The translations under genes and the position numbers were made by a program. Shown piece by piece: positions 1 to 4,915 of a stretch of DNA of 5,078 bases (within the stretch, counting starts at the first letter, position 1; every line of letters begins with the position of its first letter). The DNA is from Syntrophales bacterium (GTDB lineage: Bacteria > Desulfobacterota > Syntrophia > Syntrophales > UBA2192), in the NCBI GenBank assembly GCA_025454095.1, contig JALOPC010000139.1, positions 1-5,078 on the forward strand. The letters are read 5' to 3'. The notes beneath the pieces are model-generated. The model was not told where the DNA came from. It did no database searches and worked only from the letters and a program-made list of their open reading frames with translations.

Positions 1-38
1 CCATCCCCAGCACCCACACCAACATTCTATGCCCATCG

Positions 39-104
39 TCAGCTGTTAGTGTTTCTTTGGTGGGCTACACAGAATCCGTTCGGTGGTTCAATCTCACCAG
101 ATAT
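39..104 (-). other. Possible frameshifted continuation of the small gene at 94-252
   Basis: Just before the stop of the 52-codon gene, a second minus-strand frame stays open from 104 to a TGA at 41-39. It would continue the upstream protein as VYVD-ISGEIEPPNGFCVAHQ. A third minus-strand frame is open from about 65 to the window edge and reads TKETLTADDGHRM. Joined across two frame changes, these pieces could be the rest of a decayed or mis-sequenced longer protein. The open stretches are short enough to arise by chance. Bases 1-38 show nothing else I can support. Confidence 0.15.
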
Positions 105-252
105 CTACATAAACGGTCGTCCTGATCGCGGGTTCCAGTTCAGCTAGTCTTACGAATGCCGCATTGAACGCAAAGTGCGAATTCGAGATCGAAATGAACG
201 GAGCTTCGCTTCCCTCGAAATGGTCCTCACGCGTGACTACCTCCCATCCCAT
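94..252 (-). CDS. Small hypothetical protein, 52 aa, possibly truncated
   Basis: ATG at 252-250 runs to TGA at 96-94 and encodes 52 residues. It begins MGWEVVTREDHF and has a central block SISNSHFAFNAAFVRLAEL followed by a beta-like TTVYVD. The start is supported by a textbook ribosome binding site, AAAGGAGG with AGGAGG six bases before the ATG. There is no signal peptide or membrane segment, so it is probably cytoplasmic. It lies downstream of a strong terminator on the same strand, so it is probably a separate transcription unit from the mla genes. I do not recognise the family. The block of aromatic, Asn and Ala residues ending in a strand looks like the start of a compact alpha/beta domain, and the stop falls just where the fold would be expected to continue. 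A frameshift near 94-104 is therefore possible. The coding start is well supported, but whether the gene is intact is not. Confidence 0.6.
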   Translation of the reverse strand: MGWEVVTREDHFEGSEAPFISISNSHFAFNAAFVRLAELEPAIRTTVYVDIW

Positions 253-258
253 AAAATT

Positions 259-266
259 CCTCCTTT
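259..266 (-). promoter_or_regulatory. Strong Shine-Dalgarno site for the 52-aa gene
   Basis: On the minus strand AAAGGAGG (266 to 259) is followed by the six-base spacer AATTTT and then the ATG at 252. This is a near-perfect match to the anti-SD sequence at good spacing, and it decides the start of an otherwise easily missed gene. No convincing -35/-10 pair is visible between this site and the terminator at 305. A weak GATATA/TATAGC element lies nearby without a good -35. Confidence 0.7.
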
Positions 267-304
267 ACTGTCAGCCGCTATATCTGCGATCAAATCACTA
301 CTCG

Positions 305-340
305 AAATAAAAAACCCCGCCTTCTCACGAAAGCAGGGTT
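305..340 (-). terminator. Rho-independent terminator, minus strand
   Basis: Read on the minus strand, AACCCTGCTTTC (340-329), the loop GTGA (328-325) and GAAGGCGGGGTT (324-313) form a 12-bp stem with two G-U pairs. The loop GUGA is a GNRA tetraloop. It is followed at once by TTTTATTT (312-305), which with the last two stem Ts gives a run of six U. On the plus strand the same hairpin has no T tract, so it works in one direction. It lies about 185 bases past the mlaA stop with no clear gene between, so it is the likely end of the mla transcript and it separates that operon from the small gene at 252-94. Confidence 0.85.
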
Positions 341-441
341 CATGGTTCGTTCAAGTCCCCCCGTGGTGTCTGAGTCGGTTCGTTAGATAGGGACCGATAG
401 GGTTATTTTTTCACTTAATGAATTGGGAAAATGATGTCACG

Positions 442-513
442 GGTGATGTTTCTTCGCCAGCCGAAATCACCTCTGGTCATCTTTCATGTCTGTTCTCAAT
501 GGTGATAGGCTGG
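442..513 (-). other. Long imperfect hairpin with alternative pairing after mlaA
   Basis: Within the 185-base untranslated stretch between mlaA and the terminator, CCAGCC (513-508 on the minus strand) plus ATCACC (506-501) pair with GGTGAT (471-466) plus GGCTGG (462-457). This gives two 6-bp helices split by a 1/3 internal loop, around a 29-base loop. The same GGTGAT can instead pair with a second ATCACC (447-442), and TTCG/CGAA pairing inside that helix would extend it, so the two folds exclude each other. No U tract follows, so it is not an ordinary terminator. It may be a 3'-UTR stabilising structure or chance symmetry. Only very short reading frames, such as a 19-codon GTG frame, lie in this gap, and I see no gene in it. 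Confidence 0.4.
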
Positions 514-524
514 GCATCGCTCCC

Positions 525-1490
525 TCACTTCTGCGGGGCGGCTTCCGGCCCCACGCCTCTGGCCGGGGTGCCCGCGCCGGGCACGTCGGGCTCAGCCTTG
601 GGAATCGTTGCGCCGCGCTCTTCGACCTTCTTCTGCCGGTACTGGATGTAGGCGTTGCGGATGGAGATGTAGGGATCGAGGGCCGCGTCCTTGATCGCCT
701 CGTAGTCGCCGATCTGCAGGGAGGTGTCGTTGATCATCTGGTATCCCCGGACACCCAGCCAGATCTCCCAGGGGTCGAGATAGGAAATCGGGTAGGAAAA
801 GTAGTCCCCGATCATGCCCAGGGTGTCCCTCGGGCTCGAAGGCCCAAGGAAGGGCCACACGATGTAGAACCCCTGGCCGACCCCGTAGGTGCCGAGGGTC
901 TGGCCGAAGTCCTCGTCCTGCCTGAGCAGGCCGATCTCCTCGCCCCCCGCCGGGTCAAAGAGGCCCGCCAGCCCGATCGTGCTGTTGAGCATGAAGCGGA
1001 ACAGTTCCGTGGAGGCGCCGATGAGGTTGGCCTGCAGCACGCAGTTGACGAACCGGATGGGGGCCCGGAGGTTGGAGAAGAAGTTGCCCACGCTCACCCG
1101 CGCGGGCTCGGGCACGACGGCGCTGTAGCCTTCCGCCACGGGCTTGAGGACCCAGAAGTAGAGCCGGTCGTTGAAGGTGAACATGGCCCGGTTGAAGGGC
1201 TCCCAGGGGTCCGCGATCGTGACCTGCTCGGCGGCGGGGACGTCCTCCATGTCGTAGTCGAAGTCGTCCTCTTCGGCCTCGCTGCCCGCCTCGATCTTGC
1301 CTTCCGGTGCGGCGGGCGCCGCCTCCTGCGCGGCCGGCTCGGACGCTGCGGGGGGAGCAGTCAGGGCATCGGATGCCGCGGCGGGCGTCGCCTCGCCCGG
1401 GAGTGCCTGGGGCGAAGAGGCGTGCGCGCCGGGAGCAAACCCGGCCAGGACGCAGACGGACAGGGCGAGGACACTAAGCAGGCGCCTCAT
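525..1490 (-). CDS. mlaA: MlaA (VacJ) outer-membrane phospholipid-removal protein
   Basis: This 321-aa protein is the outer-membrane component that takes phospholipids from the outer leaflet and passes them to MlaC. Residues 1-24 are an export signal (MRRLLSVLAL, then a hydrophobic run ending GAHA). Residues 25-92 are an Ala/Pro/Glu-rich linker with an acidic patch, EAEEDDFDYDMED, at 71-83. The MlaA domain starts at DPWEPFNRAMFTFN (94-107). It continues through NFFSNLRAPI (136-145), the family block FGQTLGTYGVGQGFYIVWPF (195-214) with GPSSPRD just after, and LDPYISIRNAY (271-281). The tail from about 290 is again Pro/Ala-rich. E. coli MlaA is about 250 aa, and the extra length here is the linker and tail. 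The ATG overlaps the mlaC TGA (ATGA at 1490-1487), and no good ribosome site sits at the right distance, so translation is probably coupled. The signal has LSVC rather than a clean lipobox, so lipidation, usual for MlaA, is doubtful. Confidence 0.95.
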   Translation of the reverse strand: MRRLLSVLALSVCVLAGFAPGAHASSPQALPGEATPAAASDALTAPPAASEPAAQEAAPAAPEGKIEAGSEAEEDDFDYDMEDVPAAEQVTIADPWEPFNRAMFTFNDRLYFWVLKPVAEGYSAVVPEPARVSVGNFFSNLRAPIRFVNCVLQANLIGASTELFRFMLNSTIGLAGLFDPAGGEEIGLLRQDEDFGQTLGTYGVGQGFYIVWPFLGPSSPRDTLGMIGDYFSYPISYLDPWEIWLGVRGYQMINDTSLQIGDYEAIKDAALDPYISIRNAYIQYRQKKVEERGATIPKAEPDVPGAGTPARGVGPEAAPQK

Positions 1491-2095
1491 GATTTCTGGT
1501 CTTTCACCTTTTTCCGAAGGATGTTGATCAGCTCGTCGGGGCTGTTCTTGGCGAGAATCTCGTTGAACTGCGAGCGGTAGTTCATCACGAGGCTCACGTT
1601 CTCGACGACGATGTCGTAGCATCTCCACGTTCCGCCCTTGTCCTTAAAGACCCGGTAGTGCATCGGGATCTCCTTGGACTTGGTGACGGCCCGCGTCTGG
1701 ACCTCGACCCGGTTGCCCGTGATCGGCACTTCCTTGTCGAAGACGATCTTCTCGTCGGAGTAGGCGAGGATCCGGTCCCCGTAGGTCTTTTCCAGGACCT
1801 GCTGGAACAGCGGCAGGAACTCCTTGCGCTGGGCCTCGCTGAGCTTGTTCCAGTTGCGGCCCAGGCACCACTTCGAGAGCTCTTCCTGGTCGAACATCTC
1901 GTTGTAGATCACCCGCAGCTTTTCGCGCTTGACCTCTTCCTTGAGCGACTTGTTGCGCAGCACCTCGAGCACCTTGTTGACCTCGGCGCGCACCGTCTCG
2001 AGGGGGGTCGCGGCCTGGGCCGTCGCGGGGCCCGACACGAGCAGAAGCAGGCTCAGCACAACCACCAACCGTTTCATCGTCTTCATCCCTGTCAT
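1487..2095 (-). CDS. mlaC: MlaC periplasmic phospholipid carrier
   Basis: This 202-aa protein of the MlaC/Ttg2D family (Tol_Tol_Ttg2, PF05494) is the soluble shuttle that carries phospholipid between MlaA and the MlaD complex. A Sec signal, KRLVVVLSLLLLVSGPATAQA, ends near residue 28. The mature part matches the family: helical N-terminal half with NEMFDQEELSKWCLGRNW (65-82) and FLPLFQQVLEKTY (93-105), then the beta sheet with VQTRAV and IPMHYRVF. The hallmark W-x-CYDIVVENVSLVMNYRSQF (157-177) and a closing DELINILRKK helix follow. The length is typical. Three in-frame ATGs lie at 2095, 2086 and 2077. The first gives an ATGA overlap with mlaD and is used here. The third (MKRL) has AGGG nine bases upstream and would give a tighter signal peptide, so the true start is uncertain by six codons. 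The 3' end overlaps mlaA by four bases. Confidence 0.95.
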   Translation of the reverse strand: MTGMKTMKRLVVVLSLLLLVSGPATAQAATPLETVRAEVNKVLEVLRNKSLKEEVKREKLRVIYNEMFDQEELSKWCLGRNWNKLSEAQRKEFLPLFQQVLEKTYGDRILAYSDEKIVFDKEVPITGNRVEVQTRAVTKSKEIPMHYRVFKDKGGTWRCYDIVVENVSLVMNYRSQFNEILAKNSPDELINILRKKVKDQKS

Positions 2096-2562
2096 TTCTT
2101 TTCCGGCTCCTCTTTCTTGACGTCTCCAAAGGCATACTTGCTGATCAGGTCACCCACGTCCACGGCGGCCTGCGTCTGGATGATCGAATCGCCCGGCTTG
2201 AGGGGGTCGCCCAGGCCGCCCGGGTCGATGCTGACGTACTTGTCGCCGATGAGCCCCTCCGTCTTGATCGCCGCGAGGGCGTCCTCGTAGATCTTGACGT
2301 CCTTGCGGATGAGCATCTCCACCTGCGCCTGCTGGGCCTCGGAATCCATGCCCAGCCGCTCCACCCGCCCCACCTCGATGCCGTACATCTGCACGGTGCT
2401 GCCGGCCCGCAGGCCCGAGACGGAGCTGAACTTCGCCAGGACGCGGTACTGGTCGCCTTCGAGGATGCCGATGTTGCCGAGCTTCAAGGTCAGGTACCCC
2501 ACGCACAGCAGCCCTATTGCAACGAAAATGCCGACGGCGGTTTCCATGACGTACTTTTTCAT
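2092..2562 (-). CDS. mlaD: MlaD, inner-membrane-anchored MCE lipid-transfer protein
   Basis: This 156-aa protein forms the periplasmic ring, expected to be a hexamer, that sits on MlaE and moves lipid to or from MlaC. Residues 1-10 begin MKKYVMETAV. One membrane helix follows (about 8-28, VGIFVAIGLLCVGYLTL). The MCE domain spans about 38-115, with FSSVSGLRAGSTVQMYGIEVG (45-65) and the signature TEGLIGDKYVSIDPGG (101-116). After LKPGDSIIQTQAAVDVGDLI comes a short helical tail ending in lysines and glutamates. It is a single-MCE protein, slightly shorter than E. coli MlaD (183 aa) mainly because of the short tail. The frame is open upstream into mlaF, but the start at 2562 is chosen because it opens directly before the membrane helix, overlaps the mlaF stop as ATGA, and follows GGGAGAAGG. 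Confidence 0.96.
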   Translation of the reverse strand: MKKYVMETAVGIFVAIGLLCVGYLTLKLGNIGILEGDQYRVLAKFSSVSGLRAGSTVQMYGIEVGRVERLGMDSEAQQAQVEMLIRKDVKIYEDALAAIKTEGLIGDKYVSIDPGGLGDPLKPGDSIIQTQAAVDVGDLISKYAFGDVKKEEPEKK

Positions 2563-3803
2563 CTGCCTTCTCCCTGGTTGATGCATCGGATGCGGGAAAC
2601 GACTTTCTGCTCCCGCCGTGCCCGCGCGATCACGGAATCGATATCCTCGTCGGACCGTCCCTGGGCCAGCCCGGCCAGCATGGCAAGCTCCACGCACACC
2701 GCCGAAGCGGACAGCTTCTGCGCCGAGGACCAGATGTCGAGGATCGCCTGCTCCTGGCCCTGGAAATCGCGGACATACTCTCCCAGGATGCTGTCCGCCT
2801 CCGCCCGGTCCGTCGTGGGCAGGACCGTGACGTATTCATTCAGGCTGCGGCGCGTGGAAAAGCCGCCGATCGCCCCGAAATGCTTGCCCAGAAAGACGCC
2901 CAGGCTCCGGATGGCCTCCTGCGCCGCGTCGTGGCCCAGGTTCGCCGCCACGGCGTCGAGCCCGTCCAGCGAAAACACGGCCACGGCATAGGTCTCGCCG
3001 AGGGCGCCGCCGCGCAGCTGCCCCTGATACCGCAGCTTGAACTGCCGCCTGGAGTGAAGGCCCGTCAGTTCCTTCTGCAGCCCCTCGAGGCTGTGCACCA
3101 CCTCCTCCTTGAAGGGGTGGTCGAAATCCTCGAACTCCTCGGGGGTGCCCTGGAACACGATGCTCTTCCCGTAGAGGGCGAGGATGCGGTTCGAGATGAA
3201 GTACACGTCCGGGATCTCGTGGCTCACCAGGATCGCCGTAAAGCCGAAGGTGCGCTGGTACTGGGCGATCATGCCGAGGATCGCGTTCTTGCGGACGGGG
3301 TCCTGGCCGGTGGTCGGTTCGTCGAACAGCACGATCTGGGGGTCCGTCACCAGGGCGCGCGCCAGGGCCACGCGCTTCTGCATGCCCCCGGAGATCTCCG
3401 AGGGGTACTTGCCGACGGCGTCGGCGAGCTCCATCTGTTCGATGCGAGTCATGACCCGCTGCCGGACCTCGGCAGGGCTCAGATTCGTCGTCTCCTGCAG
3501 AGGCAGGGCGATGTTCTCGAACACCGTCATGGAGTCGAACAGCGCGTTGCCCTGGAACATGTAGCTCATGGGCAGGTCGCGCCTCCGGATCTTGTCCAGG
3601 GGCTGTCCCCGGAAGAGGATGGTCCCCTCGTCGGGCTTGTGCAGCCCGATGATGTGCTTGAGCAGCACCGTCTTGCCCGTGCCGCTCAGCCCGATGATGG
3701 TCGTGACCTCTCTTTCGTAGATCTGCAGATTGACGCGCTCGAGCACCACCTTGTCGTAGAAGCGCTTCGAGACGTCCTTGAATTCGATCAGCGGGGTTGC
3801 CAT
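2559..3803 (-). CDS. mlaF: MlaF ABC ATPase fused to a degenerate GGDEF-like domain
   Basis: This 414-aa protein is the cytoplasmic ATPase of the Mla transporter. The ABC domain (about 1-235) is complete: Walker A GLSGTGKT (38-45), Q-loop FQG (Q84), signature SGGMQKR (138-144), Walker B IVLFDEP (157-163), the GQDP D-loop typical of the MlaF/Mkl group (166-169), and switch His H195 in LVSHE. Ordinary MlaF proteins stop near 250-270 residues. Here a further domain fills about 272-406 and aligns by eye with GGDEF domains. FSLDGLDAVAANLGHDAAQE (277-296) matches the metal-binding DxD...GH stretch. RRSLNEYVTVLP (318-329) sits where RxGGDEFxxxLP belongs. IDSVIARARREQK (388-400) matches the last helix. 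The GGDEF motif reads SLNEY and the first metal Asp is Ser278, with no RxxD inhibitory site, so cyclase activity is not expected and a sensory or structural role is inferred. mlaE ends 17 bases upstream, with AGGG six bases before the ATG. Confidence 0.95.
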   Translation of the reverse strand: MATPLIEFKDVSKRFYDKVVLERVNLQIYEREVTTIIGLSGTGKTVLLKHIIGLHKPDEGTILFRGQPLDKIRRRDLPMSYMFQGNALFDSMTVFENIALPLQETTNLSPAEVRQRVMTRIEQMELADAVGKYPSEISGGMQKRVALARALVTDPQIVLFDEPTTGQDPVRKNAILGMIAQYQRTFGFTAILVSHEIPDVYFISNRILALYGKSIVFQGTPEEFEDFDHPFKEEVVHSLEGLQKELTGLHSRRQFKLRYQGQLRGGALGETYAVAVFSLDGLDAVAANLGHDAAQEAIRSLGVFLGKHFGAIGGFSTRRSLNEYVTVLPTTDRAEADSILGEYVRDFQGQEQAILDIWSSAQKLSASAVCVELAMLAGLAQGRSDEDIDSVIARARREQKVVSRIRCINQGEGR

Positions 3804-3820
3804 GCTCTACCCTGGTTTTT

Positions 3821-4657
3821 CTAGATCAGCAGCGAGGTCACGATATAATCCGCAATCAGGATCAGCACGCAGGAGATCACGACCGCCGCGGTCGTGGAGC
3901 GGCCGATGGCCCTCGCGCCGTAGCTGTCGGACCGCATGTGCGCGAAGTAGCCCTGGTAGCAGCACACGGTGGTGACGATCACGGCGAACACGATCGCCTT
4001 GACGAACCCGTCGGTGACGTCCTTCATGTCCACGCTGGACTCGACGCGGTACAGGTACGTGCCGGCGTTGACGCCCAGCAGCAGCACCCCCGAGATGTAC
4101 CCGCCGACGATCCCGACGACGTCGAAGATGGCCGTGAGCAGGGGGAAGCTGATGATGGAGGCCGCGACCCTGGGGCTGATGAGGTACCGAAGCGGGTCGA
4201 TCCGCATCGTCCCGAGCGCGTCGATCTGTTCCGAGATTCGCTGGCTTCCGATCTCGGCCGTGATGGCCGACCCCGCGCGGGCCGTGATCATGATGGCCGT
4301 GAGCACCGGCCCCAGCTCCCGGATGAGCGAAAGGGCCACCAGGGTGCCGAGCGCGCCCTGCGAGCCGAACTTGACCAGTGCGTGGTAGGACTGCAGGCCC
4401 AGGACCATGCCCGTGAAGAGCCCCACCAGCATGATGATCGGCACGGAGCCCGCCCCGATCAGGTAGAGCTGCTCGAGGACCTTCATCAGCTGCTTGGGCC
4501 GGAAGATCCGCAGGACGCCCAACGAGAGGAAGATGGTCGCGGCGCCGAGGTTGTTGACCCAGTTGATCGCCTTGCGGCCCAGGGCGGCAAAGGGATCCGT
4601 CAGCCACCGGACCGGTTGACGGCCGGCTTCATTCCCGGGCTTTGGATCTGGCGTCAT
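3821..4657 (-). CDS. mlaE: MlaE, permease of the Mla phospholipid ABC transporter
   Basis: This 278-aa inner-membrane protein of the MlaE (DUF140) family is the membrane subunit that binds MlaF inside and MlaD outside. The first ~30 residues are polar and amphipathic, then come hydrophobic segments near 38-52, 68-90, 101-126, 165-197, 218-238 and 255-277. The family hallmark is clear: RELGPVLTAIMITARAGSAI (113-132), then TAEIGSQ (133-139), EQIDAL (143-148), the coupling stretch facing the ATPase, and LRYLISPRVAA (156-166). E. coli MlaE is 260 aa, and the difference is at the N-terminus. The ATG at 4657 has AAGGA eight bases upstream (4670-4666). This is the first gene of the operon, so the operon promoter should lie between here and the divergent gene at 4916. 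Confidence 0.96.
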   Translation of the reverse strand: MTPDPKPGNEAGRQPVRWLTDPFAALGRKAINWVNNLGAATIFLSLGVLRIFRPKQLMKVLEQLYLIGAGSVPIIMLVGLFTGMVLGLQSYHALVKFGSQGALGTLVALSLIRELGPVLTAIMITARAGSAITAEIGSQRISEQIDALGTMRIDPLRYLISPRVAASIISFPLLTAIFDVVGIVGGYISGVLLLGVNAGTYLYRVESSVDMKDVTDGFVKAIVFAVIVTTVCCYQGYFAHMRSDSYGARAIGRSTTAAVVISCVLILIADYIVTSLLI

Positions 4658-4915
4658 GTCTTGTTTCCTTTTTCGCCGGGCGGCGTGGCGGTCGGAGGCG
4701 TTCCGTCCCGGGGATAAAACTGAGGCAGCTTATCACAAAATACAGGGGCATTTAAAGCCCCATTCCCAATGCCGGTTTCGACCGCCGGCCCCGTTTCCCA
4801 TGCATGCCGCATGCCCGTTTGCCGGATCAATACGGCATCGCCGCGGACAACCCTCCCCCCGCCCCTGCCCGATTTGTCTACCATTTTGCAGCAAGCGGTG
4901 CTAATTTCCCAGGCC
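4658..4915. promoter_or_regulatory. Divergent intergenic region between mlaE and the DUF3187-type gene
   Basis: These 258 bases must hold the mla operon promoter (minus strand) and probably that of the plus-strand gene at 4916. The part at 4715-4770 is noticeably AT-rich. On the minus strand TTGTGA, 16 bases, then TATCCC (about 4739-4712) is a weak promoter candidate. An inverted repeat GGGGC-ATTTAAA-GCCCC lies at 4745-4761, just upstream of it, and could be an operator or a small hairpin. A perfect tandem repeat GCATGCC x2 is at 4802-4815. On the plus strand, a possible GCTAAT -10 lies at 4900-4905, too close to the 4916 ATG for a normal leader. I see no small gene here that I would support. 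Confidence 0.35.

Noticed and set aside
1..147. Plus-strand frame open from the window edge to TAG at 145, reading ...PDIYINGRPDRGFQFS
   Set aside because: It could be the tail of a convergent gene, but it overlaps the better supported minus-strand gene, another plus frame is also open over the same bases, and 48 codons without a stop is not significant.
341..375. tRNA-like T-loop GTTCAAGTCCCCCC on the plus strand, possible tRNA remnant or attachment site
   Set aside because: The bases on the 5' side do not pair to form a T-stem, and no anticodon or D arm is visible upstream.
418..477. Minus-strand 19-codon GTG frame (VISAGEETSPVTSFSQFIK) between mlaA and the terminator
   Set aside because: It is too short, has a weak start, lies within the hairpin region, and has nothing to support translation.
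486..1580. Long plus-strand open frame of 364 codons opposite mlaA
   Set aside because: It is antisense to the well-supported mlaA and the end of mlaC, and its product is Gly/Arg/Val/Glu-rich without any domain. Open antisense frames are expected in GC-rich coding DNA.
1491..1628. N-terminal extension of mlaA by 46 codons to an upstream ATG at 1628
   Set aside because: The extension is a charged, Arg-rich shadow of mlaC and would bury the signal peptide. The ATG at 1490 opens directly on the signal peptide and overlaps the mlaC stop.
2563..2697. N-terminal extension of mlaD by 45 codons to an upstream ATG at 2697
   Set aside because: The extension overlaps mlaF coding sequence and does not resemble an MlaD N-terminus. 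The ATG at 2562 has a ribosome site and precedes the membrane helix.
2880..4717. Two long plus-strand open frames opposite mlaF and mlaE (about 310 codons each)
   Set aside because: Their products are His/Asp/Arg/Gly-rich low-quality sequence and mirror the codon structure of mlaE and mlaF. There is no ribosome site or domain.
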